From the NCBI GenBank assembly GCA_030523505.1, contig JAUNIK010000004.1, positions 1 to 22,144 on the forward strand: a stretch of 22,144 nt of DNA, written 5' to 3'. The notes beneath the pieces were generated by a model that saw only the letters and a list, made by a program, of their open reading frames with translations, did no database searches and was not told the origin of the DNA. Positions 1-7,298 of the stretch are shown one piece after another. Numbering within the stretch: position 1 is the stretch's first letter; the number at the start of each line of letters is the position of its first letter. The stretch comes from Prevotellaceae bacterium. GTDB lineage: Bacteria > Bacteroidota > Bacteroidia > Bacteroidales > Bacteroidaceae. Both the position numbers and the translations under genes were made by a program.

Positions 1-440
1 ATTATTTTCAGCGCTCACGAAACCAAAACTCCCCACAAGAAATTATTTTCAGCATGAAAACTTTCGTGCATCCCAAAATGAAATTTCTGTCAGCGCTCAC
101 GAAACTAAAACTCCCCACAAGAAATTATTTTCAGCGTGAAAATTTCCGTGCATCCCAAAATGAAATTTCTGTCAGCGCTCACGAAACTAAAACTTCCCAC
201 AAGAAATTATTTTCAGCATGAAAATTTCCGTGCACCCCAAAATGAAATTTCTGTCAGCGCTCACGAAACTAAAACTCCCCACAAGAAATTATTTTCTGCA
301 TGAAAATTTCCGTGCATCCCAAAATGAAATTATTTTCAGCGCTCACAAAACTAAAACTCCCCACGTGAAATTATTTTCAGCGTGAAAACTTTCGTGCATC
401 CCAAAATGAAATTATTTTCAGCGTGTACGAAACAAAAACT
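1..440. repeat. 82-bp tandem repeat array, about 5.3 copies visible
   Basis: The motif CAGCGCTCACGAAAC or a close variant begins at 9, 91, 173, 255, 337 and 419, giving an exact 82-bp period. Each unit is two 41-bp halves that share the start GAAATT(A/T)(T/C)T(T/G)TCAGC and then diverge, one half ending in a CTCCCCACAA-type stretch and the other in GCATCCCAAAAT. The array is open at the left edge of the window. The period is not a multiple of three and no long reading frame crosses it, so it is intergenic. It lies just downstream of the hsd operon terminator. Function unknown. Confidence 0.95.
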
Positions 441-461
441 CTCGGCAAGAAAATTGCCGAG
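428..461 (-). terminator. rho-independent terminator of the hsd operon
   Basis: A perfect 8-bp stem, CTCGGCAA (441-448) and TTGCCGAG (454-461), encloses a 5-nt loop. Read on the minus strand the stem is followed by AGTTTTTGTTT, a U-rich tail. It lies about 100 nt past the hsdR stop at 563 and fits termination of the minus-strand operon. The stretch 462-562 between the hairpin and the hsdR stop shows no gene or other structure. Confidence 0.85.
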
Positions 462-562
462 AAGCACTTAGTTGTCCGATATTAAGCACATTATCAGACT
501 TTCAAAACCATATTCACGATGAAGACGCACATCACGAAGCGCTCTCAATGCACCGCGACACA

Positions 563-3500
563 TTAAGCCGACACCCATCCATACCCTTGCACTGCCATAT
601 CCACAAAGTGGTTGAGGAGGAGGTTGGTCTTGTTGTTGAAGGTGAGGCGGTCATAACTCTCTGGGAGGTCGGCATTGAGGGAGTATTGAATGAGGGTGAA
701 GACCTTCTTGCGAGGTTGCTCATCCTTGTACCAATCCACCACCAAGACGTTCTCTCGCTCCTCGGAGAGTTTCCTGTAGAGGTTCTTTGAGGCAAGGATG
801 ACCTTCTGCTCCTCTGCCTTGGTGAGTTTGCGCCCTTGCACAAGGAGGTCGTAAATCTCCAACTCTTCTTCCTCCAAGTCCATCTCCATGGAGCGTCCTT
901 GCTCTGCCTTGAGGTCGACAATGAGTTGGAGGAGTTTCTCATAGTATTCCTCATTCTCACTGCCCCCGGCATTGTAGCGGTCTATGATGCCACGATAACG
1001 TTCGGAGAACTTTATGCGTGTGCAGTTCTTGTTGATGAGTGCTGCGAGGATATTCTCAATGAAGATGCGCAGGTTGTCTATCTCCAATGCCTTGTAGGGG
1101 GTGGAGTTTATCTCCTTGCGCAGTGCCTCCACATCCAGTTTGCTCAAATCCACCACTTTGCCCTGATGGACGGCATACTCCACATTGTCCTCTGCCACCA
1201 TTGCCGACACGCTGTTGTCCAGTGTGTATTGCATACGTGCCTTTGCTCGTTGCAGTTTCTCATCATCTATGCGGTTGCAGAAGAGTCCTTGCAGATAGAG
1301 CAGAGGGGCGAACTTCGCATTCTCCCAGTGTCGCTCAAATACCTCTGGTTTGGAGGCATCATAAAGGTTGATGAGCAAGTTGGTGAGCACCTTGAAACGG
1401 TCTTTCCACTCATCCTTCTCAAGGATATGGTCGTATGCCTTGCGGAGGAGTTCCAATTGTTCTAATGTGTCAGTCTCTGCTATGATTTTGTCTAAACTGA
1501 TGCCTATCGTCTTCAAGAACTCATCGCACTCACCGATGCACTCGTCAATGTTGGCAATGAGCAGTTCGATGTCCTTTGCCGGATAGTTGTTGCCATCACC
1601 CGTAGAGGCATAGTCGGAGAGTGCCTCTTGCATATACTTGAACACATTCACATAGTCGATGACCACGCCACACGACTTGCCGGGGAATACTCTGTTTGCT
1701 CTGGCTATTGCTTGCATCAGCGTGTGCCCCTTCATTGGTTTGTCGAGATAGAGGGTGGAGAGTGATGGCACATCAAAACCAGTAAGCCACATGGCGCAGA
1801 CAAAGACAAGACGGAGCGAGTCGCCTTTGTCCTTGAAGCGGTCTTCAATGTCCTTGCCTTCTGGCGAGATAGCGTTTATCTTGGTGCGGTGAGGTGTGAT
1901 ATCCAGTCCTTGCTTCTTGAACTTCTCCACCTCGTCAGCATCCTCGCTTATCACCACTGCCATCTCCGTCTTGCTCATATAGTCCAGCATCTGGGTCAGT
2001 CGGTCACGCTCCTCCTTTGTCTTGGCATCATTGCGCTCCTTGACAATGAGTTTCTGCTCTTCTGCCCAGTATTTCTGCACCTTGTCATACATCCGCACGG
2101 CGGTGTATTTATCCACACTCACCACCATTCCTTTGCCAAGGAAACCACGTCTGGGGAAGTGGTGGGCAATGTCCTTGGCAATGCGTTCCAGTCGCTCATC
2201 ACGCTTGATGACTTCAAGGATACGTGAGCATGAGTTCTCAAGGAGTTCTTGCTCACGGTCGTTGAGGTTTTCATCCTCCACAATCTTATCCACATCGGTG
2301 TCCAACCATCTGTTATCCAACCCCACCTCTGGCACTCTTCTGCTGTAAAAGAGGGGCACAGTGCTACCATCCTCTATGGCTTGAGCAAAATTATACTCAG
2401 ACACATAGTCGCCGAACCATTGGTTGGTCAGGCGTTTTGCTCCAAGCAGTGGTGTGCCGGTGAAGGCAATGTAGTTGGCATTAGGGAGGGCTGTGTGCAT
2501 ATTCTCTGCCAACTGCTTATACTGTGTGCGGTGTGCTTCATCCACAAGCACAAAGATATCGTTGCGCTCGGAGAGCAAGGGATACTTCTTTGTCTTGTCA
2601 TACTGGAACTTATGGATGAGCGTGAAGACCATTGGTTTGTTGCCACGGAGAAACTCCCTCAACTGCTCTGCATTCTTGGGTTGGCACTCCTCCTTCTCCC
2701 CTATCACCTCGGAGCGAACAAAGGTCTTGTGTATCTGTGTATCGAGGTCGTCACGGTCTGTGATGACGAGGAACGTAAAGTTGCCACAGAGTTTCCTCTT
2801 CACCTTCCTCACAAACATCACCATAGAATAACTCTTGCCCGACCCTTGCGTGTGCCAAAACACGCCAAGTTTTCCCTTCAACTCTTCTCTTCTCTCTACA
2901 CTGCGCATAAGGTTATTCACACCCAGATACTGGTGGTTCTTGGCGATAATTTTCACACGGCGGTTGTCGAAGAAGATGAAGTTCTCTATGTAGTCCAGCA
3001 ATCGTTCTTTTCGGAATAATCCATCTATGAGGTTGGTCACAGAGAGTCCATGCTCTGCCACCTGCTCACGGTCAAATTTCTCTTTTTCATCGTCCACTTT
3101 CAACCACTCGAAGAAGAACTCATACCCAGCGTTCCATGCCCCTATCTTGGTTTGCAGACCATTGGAGAGGACGCATATCTGGTTTAGGGCAAAAACGTTG
3201 GGTATGTCATTGCGATAGGAGACAAGGTTCTTATTGTATGCCTCCTCCACCTTCACTGTGGAGTTCTTCAGTTCTATGAACACTACTGGCAGGCCGTTGA
3301 TGAACAAGAGCACATCCGGACGGCGGTAGCGCAAGTGCCCCTTTATCCACATCTGATTGACGCAGTGGAAGTCGTTACTTTCTGGGTGGTCGAAGTCTAT
3401 CAGTTTGACAATATCGAAGTCCTCACGCCCTTGGTGGCGAGTCCGCACCTTTATGCCGTTGCGCAGTTGCTGGTAGAACTTGTAGTTGGTATCCACCATG

Positions 3501-3763
3501 TCCGTGCCGGTGTAGTCCTTTCGGTAGTCATTCACTATGCCACGGAGGGTCTCCTGCTCTATCTGTGGGTTGATGCGGCAAAGGGCACGGAAGAGCACCT
3601 CCGGCAGTATGCACTCCGAGGGTGAGGTGCGCCCAGTAGTGCTCACATCATCCTGTGCCTCAACACTGGGGTTGCACTCTATGCGCTTCCAACCATACTC
3701 TGGCAGAGAGAGGCGCGTGCAGATGGCCTGCTCTATGTTGTCTTCGCTGATAAATGACTTCAT
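563..3763 (-). CDS. hsdR: type I restriction endonuclease subunit R (HsdR)
   Basis: This is the ATP-dependent translocase and nuclease subunit, which joins HsdM2S and cuts DNA lacking the host methylation. The 1066-residue length is normal for the family. The N-terminal nuclease domain shows the PD-(D/E)xK residues RPD (D150) and IELK (E164, K166). The helicase domain follows with Walker A TQGSGKS (305-311), DEAH (408-411), TGTP (435-438), and the later motifs LTGFDVPSL and QAIARANRV. The C-terminal region matches the helical coupling part of HsdR proteins. The ATG at 3763 is 10 nt after the dinD stop, so HsdR is last in the operon. All visible motifs are intact, so an active enzyme is expected. 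The first 20 residues are almost duplicated in the scar at 4654-4711. Confidence 0.97.
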   Translation of the reverse strand: MKSFISEDNIEQAICTRLSLPEYGWKRIECNPSVEAQDDVSTTGRTSPSECILPEVLFRALCRINPQIEQETLRGIVNDYRKDYTGTDMVDTNYKFYQQLRNGIKVRTRHQGREDFDIVKLIDFDHPESNDFHCVNQMWIKGHLRYRRPDVLLFINGLPVVFIELKNSTVKVEEAYNKNLVSYRNDIPNVFALNQICVLSNGLQTKIGAWNAGYEFFFEWLKVDDEKEKFDREQVAEHGLSVTNLIDGLFRKERLLDYIENFIFFDNRRVKIIAKNHQYLGVNNLMRSVERREELKGKLGVFWHTQGSGKSYSMVMFVRKVKRKLCGNFTFLVITDRDDLDTQIHKTFVRSEVIGEKEECQPKNAEQLREFLRGNKPMVFTLIHKFQYDKTKKYPLLSERNDIFVLVDEAHRTQYKQLAENMHTALPNANYIAFTGTPLLGAKRLTNQWFGDYVSEYNFAQAIEDGSTVPLFYSRRVPEVGLDNRWLDTDVDKIVEDENLNDREQELLENSCSRILEVIKRDERLERIAKDIAHHFPRRGFLGKGMVVSVDKYTAVRMYDKVQKYWAEEQKLIVKERNDAKTKEERDRLTQMLDYMSKTEMAVVISEDADEVEKFKKQGLDITPHRTKINAISPEGKDIEDRFKDKGDSLRLVFVCAMWLTGFDVPSLSTLYLDKPMKGHTLMQAIARANRVFPGKSCGVVIDYVNVFKYMQEALSDYASTGDGNNYPAKDIELLIANIDECIGECDEFLKTIGISLDKIIAETDTLEQLELLRKAYDHILEKDEWKDRFKVLTNLLINLYDASKPEVFERHWENAKFAPLLYLQGLFCNRIDDEKLQRAKARMQYTLDNSVSAMVAEDNVEYAVHQGKVVDLSKLDVEALRKEINSTPYKALEIDNLRIFIENILAALINKNCTRIKFSERYRGIIDRYNAGGSENEEYYEKLLQLIVDLKAEQGRSMEMDLEEEELEIYDLLVQGRKLTKAEEQKVILASKNLYRKLSEERENVLVVDWYKDEQPRKKVFTLIQYSLNADLPESYDRLTFNNKTNLLLNHFVDMAVQGYGWVSA

Positions 3764-3773
3764 GGTTGTCGGT

Positions 3774-4601
3774 CTATTTGTTGTCTTTCCCGAGTTTTCT
3801 CTCGTCTGAGTTAAGTCGGCGCTCCACTTTCTTTACGTCTTCTCCGGCTGGTAAGGCTTCGGGGTGAATACCTCTGCTGAGAAGCATATTGCGCACGGCA
3901 GTATTATTCGCCACATGTTCTCCTTCAATGGATGCTTGTCCTCGCAAGTCTTTCTGCTGCACGTTGACAGAGGTCATCTCTGCCGCAAAGTCCTTTGCTT
4001 TGATGCCAAGAGTGGAGAGAAAGTCTGCAACAGGTCTTCCTGCAGGTGCACCAAGACGACGTTTCAGTTGGGCAGTATCCAGATGAAATAGTGCCCTGTC
4101 TCCCTTACTGCGAATGATAGCAAAGCCTTTACTGTCAACTCCTCGCTCATAAAGAACACCCGACAGCACCTTCTCTGTTTCTGCCAGTTTGTTGCGAGCC
4201 TGCACACGCTCATACTCAAGAAATCTACGTTCCACCATCTCTGCCACACGGGTCTGCACGGCAAAGTAGTTCTGTGCGAAAGCAATCTCTGGCTTGCGAG
4301 GGTCGCCATTCTGACAAACAAGGTAGCAGGCATAACGTGTCAGCATATAATCATTGATTTCACGCTGAGCTCCGCTGCCGACTTCGACCATTTTGCTGAC
4401 GTCAGCAAAATGGTGCTGAATATCTCCATCAGCATTTTTACACGCCTCCTTGGCTTTCTCTATGATTAGTTCAAAGTTGCGCCATTGTGCATAGCCAAGT
4501 AATGAGCATAGTTCTCGGGCACTCCAGCACTCTACACCTTCATATTCGCAAGCAATAGCCTCAAACTTATCAAAAAGTACTTTTATTTGTTCGGTCTTCA
4601 T
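3774..4601 (-). CDS. dinD: DinD-like DNA-damage-inducible protein D
   Basis: The 275-residue protein resembles E. coli DinD along its whole length. The N-terminal Bro-N-like part contains WSARELCSLLGY (about 26-37) and KAKEAC; then comes the signature RYACYLVCQNGDPRKPEIA and FAQNYFAVQTR (about 94-122), and a long helical C-terminal half with QLKRRLGAPAGRPVADFL. E. coli DinD is SOS-induced and inhibits RecA-mediated strand exchange in vitro; extending that role to this copy is inference. The gene sits between an hsdS tail remnant and hsdR. Its ATG overlaps the TGA of a 37-codon chimeric ORF (ATGA) and its stop is 10 nt from the hsdR start, so it is co-transcribed with the restriction genes. 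No DNA-damage operator was recognised directly upstream. Confidence 0.9.
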   Translation of the reverse strand: MKTEQIKVLFDKFEAIACEYEGVECWSARELCSLLGYAQWRNFELIIEKAKEACKNADGDIQHHFADVSKMVEVGSGAQREINDYMLTRYACYLVCQNGDPRKPEIAFAQNYFAVQTRVAEMVERRFLEYERVQARNKLAETEKVLSGVLYERGVDSKGFAIIRSKGDRALFHLDTAQLKRRLGAPAGRPVADFLSTLGIKAKDFAAEMTSVNVQQKDLRGQASIEGEHVANNTAVRNMLLSRGIHPEALPAGEDVKKVERRLNSDERKLGKDNK

Positions 4602-4711
4602 AATGTTGTTCTTTTTATGCCTTTATTTCCAACTTGCCACTCATCAAGCGAGGGAGAGAGACGCGTGCAGATGGCCTGCTCTATGTTGTCTTCGCTGATA
4701 AATGACTTCAT
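4598..4711 (-). CDS. 37-residue chimeric leader ORF bridging the AlbA gene and dinD
   Basis: This short frame starts at the ATG of a duplicated hsdR head. It encodes the first 19 residues of HsdR (MKSFISEDNIEQAICTRLS), then runs into a copy of the hsdS 3' end read in a non-native frame (PSLDEWQVGNKGIK), and stops at a TGA that overlaps the dinD ATG by 4 nt. It starts 13 nt after the stop of the AlbA-type gene. It is unlikely to make a functional protein, but it could couple dinD translation to upstream genes. Seen directly in the sequence; coupling is inference. Confidence 0.4.
   Translation of the reverse strand: MKSFISEDNIEQAICTRLSPSLDEWQVGNKGIKRTTL
4613..4653 (-). pseudogene. hsdS: remnant of an hsdS 3' end
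   Basis: These 41 bases align without gaps to 6151-6191, the last codons and post-stop bases of the intact hsdS, with three differences. In the hsdS frame they read RLMSGKLEIKA followed by a stop, the usual HsdS ending. Homology stops exactly where hsdR-like sequence begins at 4654. It is what remains of a second hsdS that once lay directly upstream of dinD. Confidence 0.85.
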
Positions 4712-4718
4712 TGTTGTC
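4654..4718 (-). pseudogene. hsdR: remnant of an hsdR 5' end
   Basis: These 65 bases match 3706-3770, the start of the intact hsdR and its immediate leader, at 63 positions (differences opposite 3713 and 3764). The match includes the ATG and the GACAAC leader just before it. The remnant follows the AlbA-type gene at the same spacing at which the real hsdR follows dinD, so the AlbA-type gene once directly preceded an hsdR. Confidence 0.88.
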
Positions 4719-4724
4719 TGTAAT

Positions 4725-6140
4725 TTAATTTTTTATCACTACCCAATACCCTTGTTTGCGACCGCCCTCACGCTTCAAAATGCCCATTTCCTTGAGCTTC
4801 GCGATGTCTTTCTCTATAGTTCTTTTCTTATCCGCACTCTTATCCGCAATTTCCTGTACGGTAATGGTAGCGTTTTGACTGATTATGTCTAAGATAAATC
4901 TTTGCCTTTCAGAGAGTGTTTCCCCGAAATCTTTTCCGAAACCTTGTGGATTCGTATGTATGCTTTCGTCTGTCCATTCGGCCATAAGTGTTGCCTTGAG
5001 AATAAAGGCATTCTGCTGGAACGTAGGGATAGACAGGCCTCGCTTTTCCAGTTCGTTGCAGATTCGGTCTATACCCTCGCCAAACTCTTTCACATAGTCG
5101 TACACCTTTAGGAACTGGGCAATTCTCGGGTTGCGTGAGAAGTGGGTATGACGTATATTGTCAGCCCTGACTTGTCCTGGAAAGTTTCCTGGCGTTTCAA
5201 AGACCAGTCGGTTGTCGAACATCTTAATTTGTATTTCGGTACCCTTTATGCTATAGTCGCGGTGGCAACATGAGTTGACACACATCTCTTGTACTGCGAA
5301 CTTGGAGTAGTTGCGGTTGGTAACGAAAACTCCACGTTCGCCAAGAAAAGTATGCTCTCTTATTTGGGTTTCTATAAATTCAATCGTCTTGCGCACCTGC
5401 TGGATAATGGTTCCTTCAAAAGTAACGTCCTTCACCACATTCATTTCTGCACCAACCTTTTCTACTGTTCCTTCGTATCGGATAAAACGTGTGCGGGCAC
5501 GTGGGAAGAATCGTTGTGGGTTGTTGCCAAAGAGCAGTATGCACGCATTGCTTACGCTGCGCACTTTTTGTGAATCATCATAGGCTATCCATCCGTTTTC
5601 GGCAAGGAATTCCAAGGCAGACTTTCCATATCCCATACGCTGTGTGTATTCACTCACGGCCTGCATGTCTATGTCGCCCAGCGTAGCTCCGTATGTGCTT
5701 TGGTCTTCGTAATAGCGTTCGCCTTTATCGTAAACCAATTGTAAGCGTTCGTCAAAACTCAAACGTTTGCTTTTGTCGCCTATGCGGATGTACGCTTCAT
5801 CGGCTTGTGTGCAGTAAGTCTCAGTTCCGGCAGGAACATATATGAGCAGGATATGGTTGTCATTGCCCTCGGCATCTTTGCAGGGCAGATAGTCGTAATT
5901 GACGCGTATTGTGGGGCGGCAGAAGTCGTATGGCACACGGAGTAATTCGTTGACTTTCTCTTTGTATTGGTCGATGCCTTCGATGCGACGTGTCTTGTCA
6001 GAGATGCCGATGGCGAGCATGCCACCATCAGCATTGGCCATAGCCACCATCGGTATGGCGAGAGCCCTTGGCTCCACCTGTATGCTTTTGCAGTCGAAGG
6101 TCTGTCCTTCTTTCTTCTTTATCAGTTCGTCTATTGTCAT
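4725..6140 (-). CDS. Schlafen/AlbA_2 domain protein with HATPase-like and winged-helix domains
   Basis: This 471-residue protein belongs to the family often annotated as ATP-binding protein or putative transcriptional regulator in type I restriction operons. Residues 10-125 form an AlbA_2 (Schlafen-type) nucleic-acid-binding domain, with the core MVAMANADGGMLAIGISD. Residues about 285-385 resemble the HATPase_c_4 region, with CCHRDYS, MFDNRLVFETPGNFPG and EFGEGIDRI. Residues 408-470 look like a winged helix (TITVQEIADKSADKKRTIEK). ATG at 6140 is preferred over a GTG two codons upstream, because family members start MTIDELI. The gene begins 18 nt after the hsdS stop and ends just before the hsdR-head remnant. 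A role in sensing DNA state or regulating the operon is plausible but unproven. Confidence 0.87.
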   Translation of the reverse strand: MTIDELIKKKEGQTFDCKSIQVEPRALAIPMVAMANADGGMLAIGISDKTRRIEGIDQYKEKVNELLRVPYDFCRPTIRVNYDYLPCKDAEGNDNHILLIYVPAGTETYCTQADEAYIRIGDKSKRLSFDERLQLVYDKGERYYEDQSTYGATLGDIDMQAVSEYTQRMGYGKSALEFLAENGWIAYDDSQKVRSVSNACILLFGNNPQRFFPRARTRFIRYEGTVEKVGAEMNVVKDVTFEGTIIQQVRKTIEFIETQIREHTFLGERGVFVTNRNYSKFAVQEMCVNSCCHRDYSIKGTEIQIKMFDNRLVFETPGNFPGQVRADNIRHTHFSRNPRIAQFLKVYDYVKEFGEGIDRICNELEKRGLSIPTFQQNAFILKATLMAEWTDESIHTNPQGFGKDFGETLSERQRFILDIISQNATITVQEIADKSADKKRTIEKDIAKLKEMGILKREGGRKQGYWVVIKN

Positions 6141-6158
6141 AACCACATACTTTTATGC

Positions 6159-7298
6159 TTATACTTCCAACTTGCCACTCATCAAGCGAGGCAGCAAGAG
6201 GTCGCGCTGACGGGAGAGGAGGAGGTTTTGGTGCTGGAGAGTATCTATCTGTCTGAAGATTGTCGTTATTATTGAATCGAAATTCTTGCAAGTTTTGTCA
6301 TCTGGCATAATGAACTTCATGCTTGCAAAATTATTGTATCTAAGCGAAGGCACTGTTGCGCCAGTTGCTACAGACAAGAAATACATTCTGTTTAGCATAA
6401 GCATATAGAAGAGGTATTTGCCTATCCCTTTTGATTTCGGATTGACACAATAACAGCGCTGATGCAGATTGAACTTGCCTACATAGTAGCGAGGGATAAA
6501 AGATGTTCCCTCACCGGGGATTATTATGGCCTCGCAGTCTTTAAGCCATACACTACTTCTCTTGATTTCTTGAGACCTATCAAATAATGGATACTCCCCT
6601 TTTTCTTCTGCATCTTCTCTGTTGCACTTTCCTGTAGAGATATTCGCAACATTACCAAGTCTCTCATTCTTCCACCCCTCTGGCAGTCCGTCTTTCATTT
6701 TGACGTTATTGTGTCCTGGGAAACGGAAGCGGACAAACCACTCCTTATAAAGGTTCTCTGCCATCTGCTCCAACAGACGGATACGCTTGCTGTTGCACTC
6801 TATAATACTGTCGTAAGAAGACAATATAGAAGCAATACGACGCTGAAAGGGGAGAGATGGAAGTGTAATCTTGATTTTCTTGATGAAGTCCAAATCTGCT
6901 CGTTGTCTGCCACTTGCTCCGCTCATACTGTTAGCAGCAAGGTTTCTTATATGCTGTTGTTTGAGGAGATAATATACAAAATCACTATCCGTAATGCCCT
7001 CTATGCCACGGAAAACGAACAGTTCTGTTGAACCAAGACCCTTACCCTCTATCCGTGCCATTGCCATCTTGCCATTTTCCAGACAAGGGGTTATACGCGC
7101 CATTAGGGTATCACCATTCTCGAACTTTGCCCCACTTTTACCATCAAATAAGATGTATTCATCAGAGAAAACAATCTTTCGACCAATAGTAATCTTGTCA
7201 ATATCTATTACTGGATATGTTTCTCCCTTTAATAGTTTGACTTTAGGATTGCAGTCTATACATTGCCCTATTCTTGTTTCAATGGTCTCCATACTCAC
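6159..7298 (-). CDS. hsdS: type I restriction specificity subunit S (HsdS)
   Basis: HsdS carries the two target-recognition domains (TRDs) that set the bipartite DNA site for both methylation and cleavage. The 379-residue protein shows TRD1 (about 1-150, with GDTLMARITPCLENGK), a central conserved helical region (LPFQRRIASILSSYDSIIE to ENLYKEWFVRFRFPG), TRD2 (about 205-335, with STGKC and ATGATVPSLRYNNF), and a distal helical region ending RQRDLLLPRLMSGKLEV. Both halves look complete. The start is either the GTG at 7298, overlapping the hsdM TGA by 4 nt, or the ATG at 7292. The DNA site cannot be read from the protein. Its 3' end has a near copy at 4613-4653. Confidence 0.95.
   Translation of the reverse strand: MSMETIETRIGQCIDCNPKVKLLKGETYPVIDIDKITIGRKIVFSDEYILFDGKSGAKFENGDTLMARITPCLENGKMAMARIEGKGLGSTELFVFRGIEGITDSDFVYYLLKQQHIRNLAANSMSGASGRQRADLDFIKKIKITLPSLPFQRRIASILSSYDSIIECNSKRIRLLEQMAENLYKEWFVRFRFPGHNNVKMKDGLPEGWKNERLGNVANISTGKCNREDAEEKGEYPLFDRSQEIKRSSVWLKDCEAIIIPGEGTSFIPRYYVGKFNLHQRCYCVNPKSKGIGKYLFYMLMLNRMYFLSVATGATVPSLRYNNFASMKFIMPDDKTCKNFDSIITTIFRQIDTLQHQNLLLSRQRDLLLPRLMSGKLEV

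Noticed and set aside
50..420. An 18-codon ORF (MHGNFHAENNFLWGVLVS-like) on the minus strand of the repeat units
   Set aside because: It recurs because the DNA recurs; one copy has lost the ATG, no ribosome-binding or promoter signal is visible, and the same pattern is expected by chance.
1..440. CRISPR array
   Set aside because: The whole 82-bp period is repeated with no unique spacers, and no cas genes are present.
2249..3019. Plus-strand ORF of 256 codons within hsdR (and a 209-codon one at 836-1465)
   Set aside because: Both lie antisense to a clearly conserved hsdR frame, show no recognisable family, and have compositions expected of shadow frames.
6151..7298. Invertible hsdS (phase-variable specificity)
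   Set aside because: The only second hsdS sequence in the window is a 41-bp direct-oriented tail remnant; no inverted hsdS copy or recombinase gene is present.
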